In this document: in pieces, positions 23,986 to 35,210 of the stretch | Numbering within the stretch: the stretch's first letter is position 1 | How the letters are laid out: each line of letters starts with the position of its first letter | Source: Nectonema munidae | Lineage: Eukaryota; Nematomorpha; Nectonematoida; Nectonematidae | Assembly (NCBI GenBank): GCA_030549495.1 | Contig: JAUIRK010000707.1 | Location: 42,731-106,730, forward strand | Direction: 5' to 3' | DNA: 64,000 bases | The notes under the pieces: model-generated | Seen by the model: only the letters and a program-made list of their open reading frames with translations | Databases searched by the model: none | What the model was told of the DNA's origin: nothing | Made by a program: the position numbers and the translations under genes

Positions 23986-24777
23986 TAAAAATATTTATAA
24001 AAACTTATTAATATCTGAGAAAAATAAGGGGGGCACTTTACGCCCCCAGCACTTGAGCGGACAAATTTTGCCCAGCACTAATAGGATTAAGACTACAAAA
24101 AAATTTAATAAAAATTTACAGCCGTTTTTCCATAAAATTCCACTTTTTTTTCAAAAACTTGGTCCTTCATAACTTCGTAATTATACAAGATATCGAAAAA
24201 CAAATTGCAGATTCACAATTACGCACAAAATAGAGATTGAATGCGCTTTAAAAAGTTTGATTTTCAGAACGGAAAAATTTCTCAATTTTGGGGTTTGGCA
24301 AATTGGTGTTTGAAACCTGTAATATAGATATGTAATTTCTTCAGAAACTACTTATTTTATTATTTTTTCGCCATTTTTGGGGTGCCGTAGTTCAGGAACG
24401 ATAGAAGATATGCAAAAACGGATTGCATCGTTGGAATTAGCGTCAAAAAGTAGACCGGAATGCTAAAAATCGAATAATAGTTAGCCGTACAAAAAATATT
24501 CAGTTTGTGAAAAAACACCAATTATGTCTAATTTGAAGGGATAGACTAAAATCTTCGACACAACCAACAAAGATTTTTTTACCGAAATTGGAGTACATAA
24601 CTTTGATCCTAAGCAGAGTTTTGTCATCAACAATCTGTCACTCTAGCCAAGGTTGTCCGTATACCAAATCAGTTCAAACTTGAACTTTGATTAAACTAGA
24701 ATTCTCAAATTACATATTTTCCATTTTATTCTCTTTTTATCAAGAAAATATAATGATGATAAATATGAAATTTAAAA

Positions 24778-25250
24778 CAAAATTGTATCCAATTTTATTG
24801 CAACTAATCTAATTATGATTTTTGCTAAAAAAATCCATTATAAATTTTACTAGTGCTATTTTTGGAAAATGGGAAAGAAATTGGAGCACTTGATTTTATG
24901 ACTGGATGCCCTTGCTTACGCCAACCATTTGTTTTCAGGATTGGAAACCTTAGCCTTTGATCATCTAAGAGCTTACCCACAAGGAATTTGTAATAAGTTT
25001 TTTTTCATAGAACTTCTATCTAAAAATGACGAGCTTGTTCCACCCGAAGCTATAGGTAATAGAGCCTATTATTCGCTTTTAGCCTCTAGATCATTCAGTT
25101 TGAAAATAACGCCGTCATGAGAAGGCAAATTTAGAGAATTTCTATCAGAGGCTGTAAGAAACGCGTGTTATTGAGAAATTAGTATCGTCATGCTACAAGA
25201 AGGAATTGTAGAGTGTTTGAAATGGATTGACTTATTGAAAGCCGTATGAG
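24778..25250 (+). repeat. Dispersed repeat R, copy 1 (inverted partner at 42650-43142)
   Basis: Reverse complement of 42650-43142 over about 480 bases, with high identity (for example CACTTGATTTTATGACTG, GACGAGCTTGTTCCACCCGA and CATGCTACAAGAAG). Copy 1 is followed directly by RTE-type reverse transcriptase remains, so R may be the upstream part of that LINE. The other copy lacks that continuation. The 63-codon frame at 24929-25120 lies inside it; its product was not recognised. Confidence 0.8.
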
Positions 25251-26195
25251 TTGAGCAAAGGATACTTGAAGATTGGAGGAGGAGTCTAATGGTGCCAATC
25301 TGTAAGAAAAAAGGAGATATCTTAGAATGCTGTAAATCAGGTTACCGGAGCATTGTCTAAAATTACTAGAATGAATTTTAGATAAACGAATTTGTCAGTG
25401 GTAGAAAATGACCCAAAACTATTTGGCTTCATGCGGGAAAAAAATTGTTGATTTAGAAATAGCATTTGATAGTATCCCCAGGGAAGTAGTGTAGAGGAGT
25501 ATCCAAAGGGTTAGAATGATAATAGAAACTTAGAAGGAATCTAAATCAGGGATTTAAACAATAGAAATGATTTCAAAAGAGCTAGATTCAGGGTAGGGTT
25601 GCATCAAGTTTCGGCTTTAAGCCTTCTTTTGTTTGACATAGTCATTGATGTGCTGTTTAACTCCACCATCGTCTGGTCCCAAGCCCAGAGTGAGAAAGGA
25701 GGAGGGTTTGCGTTAGGAAGGGCATCCGGCAGTAAAACTTCTGCTCCAACAAAATCTTATGAATTATGGAACTTTATTACAAAGACAAAGATGAAAATAG
25801 AAGGAACAACCAAAAACGGAAGGACGCACCTGAGATGGAAGAACGTGGTTGACAAAGATTTAAATTAGAGGAGAAAGATAACGTGGATAGAAGTAAATGG
25901 AAGAAATTAATAAATGCATTGTATTATGGTTCCATATTGATTAAGGAAGGTGCACCCTTTTTACGAGGAAAAACCACCTTCTAAAAATAAATGATGATGA
26001 TGATTGATGTGCTGTTTGCTGACAGCAGAAGACCTATGAAGTTTTTATTTGCAGATGATGTTATGATTATGGCTGGCAGCGAAGAACAGCTCCAGATAAG
26101 ACTTGACATGTGGCAAGAAGGCCTAGAAATATACGGATTAAGAATGAATACCACGGATACGAATGCTTTTCTTGAAGAGCATTGCAAAATATAAA
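25190..26195 (+). mobile_element. RTE-like LINE remains with nested insertion
   Basis: Translated islands are LEDWRRSLMVPICKKKGDIL (25262-25321), a DLEIAFDSIPREVV block (25448-25489, the RT palm motif D-L-x-x-A-F-D) and, after a 344-bp insertion, FLFADDVMIMAGSEEQLQ (26044-26097, with the catalytic ADD), then EGLEIYGLRMN. These are RTE-clade reverse transcriptase motifs. Many stops are present, so it is old. Confidence 0.8.
25659..26002 (+). mobile_element. RTE-tail-derived short insertion with 15-bp TSD
   Basis: The insertion is flanked by ATTGATGTGCTGTTT at 25644-25658 and 26003-26017. It carries the RTE-type 3' phrase GGGTTTGCGTTAGGAAGGGC and GCATCCGGCAGTAAAAC, a vestige of the RTE C-terminus (LRWKNVVDKDLN, then DRSKWKKLI) and an ATGATGATGATG-type tail. 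It may be a truncated RTE or a SINE using the RTE 3' end. Confidence 0.85.
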
Positions 26196-26204
26196 CTGAA
26201 ATGC

Positions 26205-26400
26205 AACCATAAGTTTGCAGTATGTTTCCCAATGTTTAAAAGTTTATCAAGACTACTCTTAGTTTTTCCATTTAGTTCTTGACAAGTTGAAAGATCTTTT
26301 AGCATCCTTAAAAGCAACTATCTCTCAACAAAGACTGAACCATATTAATTTCGTACATTTTAAAATGATTTTTAAGTTGCTTTCCCTTGTTAAAATATAA
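26205..26400 (+). pseudogene. hAT transposase C-terminal fragment
   Basis: A conceptual reading (FPMFKSLSRLLLVFP, a stop, then QVERSFSILKSNYLSTKT and LNHINFVHFK) matches the hAT C-terminal dimerisation region (V-E-R-x-F-S, then L-x-x-x-K). It is a short orphan with no ends seen. Confidence 0.6.
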
Positions 26401-27289
26401 ATTTTGAGTTTTTTTGCAATAAAACTTAACAAAAATGTGAATATTTGGAAAAAGTTAAAATAAATAATACAAATTTACTTGTCCATGAACATTTTTCAAT
26501 AAAACAAGGCCCTTCGTGTAATTATTATAGTTCGCATTACAAACAATTTGATTAATTTTTTTGGTGAAGAAATTTATAGTTTATAGCTAAGTGTACTTTT
26601 AAGGCTAATTCATGTTTACGTTGAGAAAATTTTACCAAAACACATTTGAGTAGGAATCAAGTATCAAACATTCCTTTCTCAGTCTCAGAATGCCACAAAC
26701 AGTAAAATGGTATACATTCAATGAAAACACCTTACGATACATTTATTGCTTGTTAAGGAAAGTTATTTAGACGTTTAGACCAAGCTTTTTGAATACACTT
26801 GTAAAATTCAATGAAATTTTACATAGAGGTATATCTTATTTTACGAAATCTCGGAATCAAGAATTGTTCTTTTAAAAATAATAAATTTAAAGTATCAAAA
26901 TTACTAAATAAGTGAAAAATTAATTACTGTCGTTTTGAAACATTTCTGCAGACTTATTTTGGTTTCAGCAAGATTATAATATGTACGGTCAATTATATTC
27001 GCTTTCCTTTGAATGTTGAACGAAATGATTAAATGAGAACAAACGTTTTGACTGTCTTGGAAGGTTCTGTAACATTCTAATGTTTTAACGTTTTGTTTAT
27101 ACACCAGTTTATTTATTCCTACACTCTTTATGACGAATACACATACATTGACTATCGGATGGCTTATTTTTAGTCTTACTTCACCCTTTACGGAGTCAAT
27201 AAAAGAAAAAACATTGAAACGTTACATAATGATAAGATGAAGAGGAAGGCTATAACGAACAAAATATGACATGATGGCTATATGAAAGT

Positions 27290-27700
27290 GGTGATTGTAT
27301 GTGCTTGTGAGTCATTTCGTCAAGAATTCGAAAACATCATTGAAGAAGGAAACTTTACACCATCCTAAATTTTTGATGTTGATGAAACAGGACTCCCCTT
27401 GAAAAACTTTTATTTCCAAGGCAGAATCCAGAATGCCAGGTTTGAAAGCAGCTAAGGATCGATTAACACTTCTCTTTGATGGAAATGAAGAAGGTGCTTG
27501 CAGATTAAAACATGCTCTTTATTTACCGTAGAGAAAACCCACTAGCGATAAAGAGAATTGATAATAAAAATAAGCACTTCCATTCATTTGAAGAATGGTT
27601 TTCACGGAATTTCATTGCAGAAGTGAAAATATATTTCCAAAAGAAAAGCATTCCTCAGTCCAAATGCCAAAGTAATGTTCTTACCTCAAACATCTGAAAA
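27290..27700 (+). pseudogene. Tigger/pogo (DDE_1) transposase fragment
   Basis: The islands FRQEFENIIEEGNFTPS, IFDVDETGLPLKNF (first catalytic Asp in the D-V-D-E-T-G motif), SRMPGLKAAKDRLTLLFDG and FEEWFSRNFIAEVKIYFQ are diagnostic of Tigger/jerky-type DDE_1 transposases. The frame is broken several times. The CR1-like LINE starts at its 3' edge. Confidence 0.75.
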
Positions 27701-27704
27701 GCTA

Positions 27705-30700
27705 AGTAAAGTAAAGTAAAGTTTATTGACAAAAAACAAATCGAGTGTTGCAAAAAAAAACAAAAATTTTTTTTGGAGTGCATCATAAATAATTCGTGTT
27801 CTTCTGAAGGAATCCAAAGGGAAGTGAATCCGTCGAGATGGAAGATCTTCAGTTGAAACAATTTCAGAAATTAACTCATGAATAAAAAATAAAAAATTTT
27901 CACATATCATTTATAATATATATCAATATAAATAATAGAGTGTATACGAAGTGAAACACAGATTGCAATATTTTTATATGTGACACAATATTCATAAGGA
28001 AACAGGGAAAAGTATATATATATATATATTTCATCCAAAGCATTAGATATAGAAAGTAAGGGATAAAAATATACTAAAAAAAGGAATTATAAAGCATGTA
28101 ACAGAGATAAAACTGATTTCTTAAATTTAAGTGGACTGCTCATATCTAATAAAGAAACATACTTATTAATGAAAATTGTGCATTTATATTTTAATTTAGA
28201 TAAAAAACTATTATTTCTGGATAAAAATATATGATAATTATCTTTTGTTCTAGTGTTATAGGGATGTAAAGTATTGTTTTTGAGAAAAGTATCGGGGAAA
28301 ATATTGTCAATTAGATAAACTGAGTTGTAAAAGAACATTGCATAAGAAAGCTGATTAATTTGATGAACACTTAAGTACTGTACCTCTGTGATAAGCCTTT
28401 TGTTGACATTAGAAAAAACTTTTTTTTGAAGAGAATTGATTTTATGCAACAGTGTATGGTTAGAACTGCCCCATAATAAGTTTGCATATTTAATATGAGG
28501 AAATATATATGCATAATAAAGTATTTTAAGTACTTCAGGAGAAATAAGTTGACCTATTTTGTTGAAGACTCCACAATATCGTGATAATTTTGTGATAACC
28601 GTTCTAATGTGTAGATTCCAAGAAAGTTTTTCAGTTAGAATTACTCCCAAGAATTTGATTTAAGATAATCTTATCAAAGTATGCTCGCCAATTTTTAATG
28701 CCATATCGTTTCTGACGCAAGTTGAAGAAAAGATTATAAAGTTGGATTTATCATTATTTATGCACAACATGTTCATTTTTGACCAGAGAGAAACATTATA
28801 GAGAGACTGATTAACAACATTATAATCAAATTTAGAATCGGAAGACTTAAAAAGTAAGGTAACATCATCAGCATACACATAGGGTATGCAACTGTTAGAG
28901 AGGAAAATGGGTAAATCATTAATATATAACAAAAATAGTAGAGGTCCCAGTATGGAACCTTGTGGAACTCCTTTAAAAATAGGAAACGTTGGAGATGAAG
29001 AAAAATGGTTCGAAAGAAAGAAGCGTCTATCCATGAAATAGTCGGAAATCCATTTATTGAAATCAGATCGAAAGCGAAGTCTGGATAATTTATAAATTAA
29101 GATTTTATGATTCACCGAATCAAAAGCCTTTTTAAAGTCAATGAAGACGGCTAAAGAAAATCTGTCGCGATGAAAACATTCACTTACTTCAGCACAAAAG
29201 TGAAGTAATGCTTTTTCAGTAGAGGAGCCTCGGAGAAAGGCAAACTGCTGGGTAGACGGTAACTGGTATCTGGTAATGAACGAAATCATTTTACTTGAGA
29301 TGATTTTTTCAAATATTTTTGAAAACACGGGAAGTAAGGATATAGGTCTAAAATTATCTACAGATAGTTTTTTGCCATTTTTTGCGATTGGTATTATTTT
29401 ACCCAGTTTAACCCATTTAAGACCAAGCAAAGCAGACGATATCTAAAAAAACGCAGACGATTTATATTCAAAGTCATTGAAAAAAGCAGACGAAGATGAA
29501 ATTACTTATGTTCCAAAATAGGAACATTGGTCGTAAATGGGTTAAAACAAGTAGGAAAGTACAAGAGCGAAGAGAAAAATTGAATAGATATACAAGTATA
29601 TTTATGATGAATGGTAAAGACAAATTGACAATTCTTAAATTAATTTCATCATCTCCACTAGATTTTTTATTTTTCAGTGAAGCAATTGCTATGTATATGT
29701 CATTCAACTCGATTGTAGAAGGAAAAAAAGTTTTTGAATTAAAGGGAACTGTTTCATCAACAAAAGAAAAGCAATCAACATGAGTAGTGTCTTTATTTTG
29801 TAAAAGGGCAGGAACGAAATCTTCACAATGATAATTAGGTGTATTTTTATTTTTAACAACTAATATTTTATTTATTTCTTTCCACATATTTTTTTTGCAA
29901 TCTCGAAGTCTGCTAGAATAGTATGTTACCTTAGCAATTTTCATTTGATATTTGTAAAATTTCAAATAGTTTTTATAATTAATCTCGTTTTGAAAGTGAG
30001 ATGGATTGCTTCTATACTTTTTATAGTAAAATTCCTTTGTTTTTTTAAGCTTCATTAGCTTAGCAGAAAACCACGGACTTCTAAAAGAGCTGGGTGCACA
30101 AGGTATTAAAGGAAAAGATAAATCGAACACCCTTTTGTAGACGCACATAAAGTTGGAAAAGGCAGTGTCACAATCATTAATATCCAATAGAGATGAGAAA
30201 TCTGTTTTAACAATATTATCCAAAAAATTTTGGTAGCACTTCATTGAAAAACTTCGTTTGTATGGAGTATTAGCTGTCGCGTTAGAATTCAAGAAGAAAT
30301 TTTTGAAACAACCAATATTACTGTAATGATCCGAAAAATCAGACAGAATGTTGAATGATTCATATGATGAATCAATATTAAAAAATATATTATCTATAAG
30401 TGTGCCGGAATGCCGAGTGATCTTGGTAATGCCGGGTAAGTAATTATTACTCAAAAGTAATGTCAAAAAATTAAAAGAATGCGCACAAACATGACAATTT
30501 AGCAGATTAATATTAAAATCACCGCATATTATATTTTGTGAATTTGAATCAAGCGTTGAAAGTTGGAAAAAAATCGAATAAACTCAGTAATGCTGGTCGA
30601 AGGAGGCCGATAAAATACTGAGAGATTCAAAATTTGATTAAAAATATTGAATTTGGTTGTTATATAATCAAAATAAGTTTCGTCTGAAGACTGAGAAAAT

Positions 30701-30935
30701 GATGTTAAGAAAAATTTAGTCTTGTAGAAAATTGCAACACCTCCGCCCTTTCTATGACGCTCGTAAGTTACAAGTTTAAATCCGGGTAAAGAAAAACTTA
30801 ATGAATTTAACTGCCAAATTTCTGATAAACATATAAAGTCGAAAGTGAAACTTAGAGAAGACAGGAAAACTTGAAGAGTATCAAAGTTAGAACTCATACT
30901 TTGAATATTGACGTGAAAATTTTTATTATTTTTTA
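27705..30935 (-). mobile_element. CR1/L2-like LINE with endonuclease and RT, interrupted by a MITE
   Basis: Read on minus: APE-type endonuclease from NIQSMSSNFDTLQVFL (near 30905) through FDFICLSEIW and GGGVAIFYK, and a second part opening at 30466 (ITRHSGTLIDNIF; FSDHYSNIGCF). RT has LGKIIPIAKNGK, NFRPISLLPVFSKIFEKII, VFIDFKKAFDSVNHKIL, GVPQGSILGPLLFLLYIND and the catalytic PYVYADDVTLLF (about 28860-28890). The C-terminus reaches 28087 after a frame change at 28650-28660. The 3' UTR ends in an AATAAA-type signal and a TTTAC repeat near 27708-27725. A 138-bp MITE interrupts the RT start. There are few breaks, so it is young. Confidence 0.88.
29408..29545 (-). mobile_element. TTAA MITE, copy A (inside the LINE)
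   Basis: TTAA at 29408-29411 and 29542-29545 encloses a piggyBac-type MITE with the ends CCCATTTAAGACCAAGC and, inverted, CCCATTTACGACCAATG. It carries the palindrome GTTCC-AAAATA-GGAAC and three GTCTGC boxes. It splits the LINE reverse transcriptase just before LGKIIPIAK. It is almost identical to copies B and C. Confidence 0.95.
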
Positions 30936-31261
30936 GAAAGTGAAAGTCGCAGATAGGGAAGGAGGACCATCAATTTTAGAAATTTGGAAAGGTTTTAACA
31001 TTTTGATGCAGTGAAATTTATCAAAAGGCGTGGAAAAAGGTTGCACAAAAGAACATAAAAGGAGTCTGGGAAAAATTTTCCTTGAATTTTTTAGTGGTTC
31101 TGTCAGTTTTGAAGAGACAGAAAAAAATCGCGCAAAGTCAATGTGAAAACATTCTATTCTAAGCATCACTAACACCGTTCATTTTAATATTTTTTTTAAG
31201 AAATAAATTTTTCTTAATGAAAACGTAACTCTGGTTAATACATTCCTTTCTATGTGTAAAT

Positions 31262-31318
31262 GTACCTCATTTTACGAACTAACTTGAGGAAAGAATTATT
31301 TCGTAAAATGAGTTATGC
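31262..31318. repeat. Short hairpin repeat
   Basis: The arms CTCATTTTACGAA and TTCGTAAAATGAG are separated by about 25 bases. A half-site resembling it (CTTATTTTACGAAA) occurs near 26834. Function unknown. Confidence 0.55.
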
Positions 31319-31514
31319 CTGTATATAAATCAGACAAATTTCATTTCTTCGGACACTGGTGCTCAAAAGGTAAAAATGGCAATCAAATAAAGTTTGGAAA
31401 ATAATTAAATGTAGTTGTGTACAAACGTAGTGTTCCTGAATTTTTGTATTCCCAGTTTCGCCAGAATTAATTATTTTTTAATTTTGCTCAAGAATTCGGG
31501 CAAAAAAATTAAAA

Positions 31515-31680
31515 AAGTAAAGGTAAAGGTACCGTGGAGTGTTTTCATCGAGAAGGCACAATTGCGCCGCTTGTATCGAATTATGAGGAAAGCAGGCTTG
31601 ATGCGGGATCGAGCCCAAGACCTTGAGTTATCGAATCCAGCATCTAACCAACCCTACTCACGCCACCTAAAAAATTTATT
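31515..31680 (-). mobile_element. tRNA-derived SINE-like repeat, copy 2
   Basis: On minus the head reads GGTGGCGTGAGTAGGGTTGG followed by a B-box-like GGGCTCGATCCC, as in tRNA-derived SINEs. The plus-strand tail is AAAGGTAAAGGTACC (31518-31532). It shares order and words with 11407-11582. AAAAAATT-type bases on both sides may be the target duplication. Confidence 0.65.
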
Positions 31681-32357
31681 ACGTTTACAAAGTATCTTAA
31701 AATTGATCTTTATACGACTAAAAATTAATGTCATAGTTATTAAGAAATTTTGATAGTAAGATGAGATGAGCATTTTTGATTATGGAAAAAGATTAATTTC
31801 GATAAAGATAATTTTTGAAAGAAGGAATATTAATTGAGATAAATACTATAGAAGTTATTTAATGATTTATGATGTTTTCTAGAAATGTGTAGCCTTAACG
31901 ATAAAAAAAACAATATGTATTTAATTCAAAAAAAATTTTCCTTTTTGAATTAAATTAAAAATTGATGAATCACATGAGTAAAAATTAGTGCAGGATCCAG
32001 GGAAAGAAACACTAGTACCTAGCACAATTATCGTCCAGGGTGAATGTTAAGTTGACCGTCAATTAAAATGTAACATTCAAAAGGACCAAACTTATAATAC
32101 AGGTTCATGGGCTGCCAGATGTTTCGGTTTTGCTGGAGGCATAACCATAATTAATAAATCTTCCGCTCTTGATAAAACTAACAATTACATGATAAATTAA
32201 ATAATATGAATAATTTGAAATATTTAGAAAATGTTGTCTGAAAAAGAAAATCTATTTTATTAAAGCCTTCATATAAAAAAATAAACAACCTTATTTTAAA
32301 AAAAGGTGAAAATGATCTTACAATAAAAATACAGATTATGCAATTCGCCAAAGATCT

Positions 32358-32672
32358 TTATGAATTGTTTTCTATCAACTGTTTGTATTCTGAAAACTTA
32401 ATTTTACGAGGTATAATATCTTGTAGAAAATCAAAAGTTTCATTATCATTAACATAATTTGCCAAATTTTTGTATTCTATAAGAGTATTTGAGTCATCAG
32501 CCTTTTCCATATCTCGATATGAATTTTGCACTAGGAGTTTAATAAATAGTTCCGTAGCTTTAGAAATTGTATAAAGACAATTATTGGTGATATCAAGTTG
32601 TTCAACATCATAATAACTTTGAATGATTGTTGTAAGTCTTTCATAGGGAAAAAGGGCTTCTTTTAAATCCAT
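32358..32672 (-). CDS. CHRAC1: Chromatin accessibility complex protein 1 (histone fold)
   Basis: A complete single-exon gene of 104 residues. It encodes a histone-fold protein of the CHRAC1 type, which pairs with a POLE3-like partner as the small histone-fold dimer of the ISWI chromatin-remodelling complex CHRAC. The N-terminus LFPYERLTTIIQS matches the helix-1 phrase LPLSRIRVIMKS. Helix 2 contains ISKATELFIKLLVQNSYR (the family has AKATELFVQCLATYSYR). The C-terminal part ETFDFLQDIIPRKIKFSEY matches ETFQFLADILPKKILASKY. POLE4 fits less well, lacking the P-x-K-I-x-x-S-x-Y ending. The human protein has an extra acidic tail, absent here. The first Met at 32672 gives the natural start. It is divergently arranged with the eleven-exon gene starting at 33246. 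Confidence 0.88.
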   Translation of the reverse strand: MDLKEALFPYERLTTIIQSYYDVEQLDITNNCLYTISKATELFIKLLVQNSYRDMEKADDSNTLIEYKNLANYVNDNETFDFLQDIIPRKIKFSEYKQLIENNS

Positions 32673-33245
32673 TTAGTGATTAGAATCTCATTAAAAACTA
32701 TAATTATTTGGAAATAAAAACATTGAAAATAAGAAAAATATATTAATTTTTTTCCAATTGTTATCAGAGAAATATTTCCTTTCGTCAAATAAAAAATTTC
32801 ATTAGAATAAAAATTAAAAATACTATTATAAAAGATTGAGGCTGAAAACTATTTTTTTATTAAATTTTATTTTTGATTAATATGCATTTTTTGTTCAAGT
32901 ATTCTAAAACAGACGAACGATGATAGCCTAACCGATGTCAAATTTTAATATCTAATATTCCTTTTTTCTTAAAATTCAATGAGTATGTTTCCTTTATATT
33001 TTTAAATTTTTTAATTTTTATATATGTATTTTTTCTTTGTTTAATTTCCATGTGTTTAATATTTCATTATTATTGTAAATACGACAAAGGATATTTTTAT
33101 ATTAAAAAAATTATATTTAAACTTTTTTATTTTTTAAAAAATATGATTAAAATAATTTATTTTTTTTTGAATAAACATTAACGCTGGGTAAATATATAAA
33201 AACTTCATATATTAATTATTAGATTTTATTTGATCTTTTTAGACA
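32673..33245. promoter_or_regulatory. Shared 5' region between CHRAC1 and the eleven-exon gene
   Basis: A 573-bp, very AT-rich gap lies between the two divergent start codons (CHRAC1 at 32672 on minus, exon 1 ATG at 33246 on plus). It is probably a bidirectional promoter with both 5' leaders. No specific factor site could be identified. A TTTTTAG just before 33246 also allows an upstream non-coding exon. Confidence 0.5.
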
Positions 33246-33312
33246 ATGCATCGTGACAACTCAGAAACTCCTATTCCCAATTTTGTTGGAATTCTAAACA
33301 ACTTACCATCAT
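33246..33312 (+). CDS. Unrecognised eleven-exon gene, exon 1
   Basis: Proposed start exon (MHRDNSETPIPNFVGILNN, then LPS) ending at a donor CAT|GTAATG in phase 1. I threaded the gene by eye through 33246-33312, 37995-38172, 43693-43856, 45421-45541, 48187-48287, 50306-50430, 50495-50657, 54114-54287, 59775-59834, 59889-59987, 61517-61635 and possibly 62314-62388. Every junction keeps the frame and has AG/GT borders. The product would be about 440 residues, mostly low complexity: Lys/Asn/Ser-rich with acidic patches and a conserved-looking LEDLADRVKRRKRMANAGLA. I do not recognise it. Nuclear localisation is inferred from the basic clusters. Confidence is lower for this exon than for the middle ones. 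Confidence 0.5.
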
Positions 33313-33926
33313 GTAATGATTTCATTTTATTAATATAATTTCCTTTACTTCCAAAGTAATTGCCTAATTTTTTAATAAGTAAGCATTCTTCTAAGGGAAC
33401 TCATTTCAAATAGAACATTTCGTTGATAAATACAATACAATAATATTTAAGACATATCTGCATAGTTTTTAATAGTTTAAAGAGTGTTCTTTGAAAATAC
33501 AATTATTTCATGGGCAGTCGGTGGTTACTTTTAACCCTATTCATGATTAATTTTTCCGAAAAATATATTTTCTAACCCTATTAGTAACATCAAAATAATG
33601 AATTCTATAATTGAAATTTATATAAGTATATAAGATCCTTAAATATACTTTCTAACAATTTTTAAATAATTACTATTTTTCACTAAAGTTGACTGATGAT
33701 GAAGATCTTATTTTGAATAAGTTAAATCTGATTGTATTTGATTCCACTTTTCGATCGGGACATGGAGATACAGTTATCACTACTTATCACACGTTTAATA
33801 AAGCCTCTATCTTTCTTTGTTTCTTTTCTCTAGCTATTGAAATCGATGTTCACAAATGCCTTTTCAGATTAGGATGTCCTATTCTAAACAGCTGCATTCT
33901 TAACAAAAAATCTTATCTCTAGATAT

Positions 33927-34248
33927 CAGGGCTTTGGAGTTGAAGCCGGCACCGGAGCCGGAATTTTTTTTACTATGAGTCGGAGCGGGAGTCACAAATA
34001 ACAAAAACGCGACTCCCTATGTCTGGCTCCAAGCGTATAATTCGTGATGTATCAAATGCACAATTGTTACATATATAACCTTGAAATATAAATAATCAGT
34101 TTTAGTTAATGTTCATATATTTACAGAGAAAAGTTTTATATAATAATTATAATATATAAAACTGGATCCGGAGTCGGAACGGGAGCCATAAAAAAATATT
34201 TGCTCCCGAGCCGGAGCCACACAATTTTGAGGCGCCTCCGAAGCCCTG
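33927..34248. mobile_element. hAT MITE, 322 bp, with perfect 8-bp TSD
   Basis: The inverted ends are CAGGGCTTTGGAG (33927-33939) and CTCCGAAGCCCTG (34236-34248), flanked by CTAGATAT on both sides (33919-33926 and 34249-34256). The interior consists largely of GGAGCCGGAGC-like simple words in both orientations. It lies in intron 1 of the eleven-exon gene. Confidence 0.92.
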
Positions 34249-34259
34249 CTAGATATGTC

Positions 34260-35210
34260 TAACCAAGTCAAGGTATTATAAAATAACTCTAAAAACGATC
34301 TCTTGTAAATCTTTGTGGAAGAGAAATCTTAGTTAAGCAGGTTGGGTATTTTGGTATTCTAAGGTCTAAAATATTAGTTTTCTGAAAACTGTATAGAAAG
34401 GCTTGCATAGTACTACAACATAATATCACATTATTGCATTTTTCTTTTATTTTCTATGAAAATATCTTACAATTTCTATGACGAATTTTTTTTAAAGTGT
34501 TAGAATATTATTGGTTCTATATTTCCCTGATCAATGAGTGACCTATGTGTATCTACAGAATACAGATTATATATTGTTTTAGCTATAATTACCAGATAAA
34601 TCTTAGCAATTTTAGTGTTAAGTTAATTTAGTGTTCGAACCAGAAAGCAGTCTCATTATGAAAGGTGACAGACAGGAAATCGCTTTATTATAAAGAAAGT
34701 CAGGTTCTAAAAAATTTTCTCAACCTCTTTTCTCCCCAATTGTCAACAGGACTGGGTAATATCAAAAAATTGGTTAAGTAAATTGACATTTTTATAATTA
34801 ATGAAACAGGTTGTCTCGCAAAATTAAAATGTTAAATTCATATTATTGCAGCCTGGCAAAAATTTTTTGTGGAGTTTAGTAGCCCGTTTAAATTTTTTTT
34901 AATTTATAAGCTTTATTCACGATTCATAAGACAAATATATTAATTCTTTCCTATACATATTGACGGATACAAATTATGTAAATTATTAAAAATGTATACA
35001 TTCTGCCCTAATCTTGCATCCAGGGTATTGAACCTCCCTCTCCTTCTTCTACTCGTTCAAACTCGATTTCTCTGAAGACACCAGTTTGAGAATTTTCAAA
35101 TTTCAAGATAAATGGTAGGTGTAGGGTGTTCGCTCCGATTTTTCCCCTGGAAACGGGGTTTCCGAAACAAAATATATTTACCCGGGGTATATTACGTATA
35201 TATAAAATTA
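34260..35210. other. Intron filler, nothing recognised
   Basis: AT-rich sequence between the hAT MITE and the LINE 3' end. No frame, repeat or RNA gene was recognised. Confidence 0.4.

Larger units (their letters stand above)
18037..24083. mobile_element. Large inverted-repeat element with subterminal tandem arrays (Foldback-like)
   Basis: The outer ends are inverted: TATTAGTGCTGGGGGGCGTA at 18037-18056, and on the right CCCAGCACTAATA ending at 24083, with a second internal CGCCCCCAGCACT near 24041. The left tip contains a perfect hairpin GGGGGCG-TAAAA-CGCCCCC. Inside the left end is a tandem array of about 147-bp units (18440-19860). Inside the right end is an array of about 149-bp units (23330-23985) that looks like the inverted, diverged counterpart. 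This layout, inverted repeats built of tandem units, is that of Drosophila Foldback/Galileo elements; relatedness is inference. No transposase was seen. A LINE is inserted at 19893-22291; without it the element is about 3.6 kb. No target duplication could be fixed. Confidence 0.6.

Noticed and set aside
18037-24083. Large element considered as a Polinton/Maverick
   Set aside because: No polymerase, integrase, ATPase or capsid-type coding sequence was seen; the only protein remains belong to an inserted LINE.
33689-33922. 77-codon open frame (TDDEDLILNKLNLIVFDSTF) that could be an extra exon
   Set aside because: Its acceptor-side phase does not fit exon 1 and no phase-1 donor leads to exon 2. 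Kept out of the gene model, though a separate or alternative exon is not excluded.
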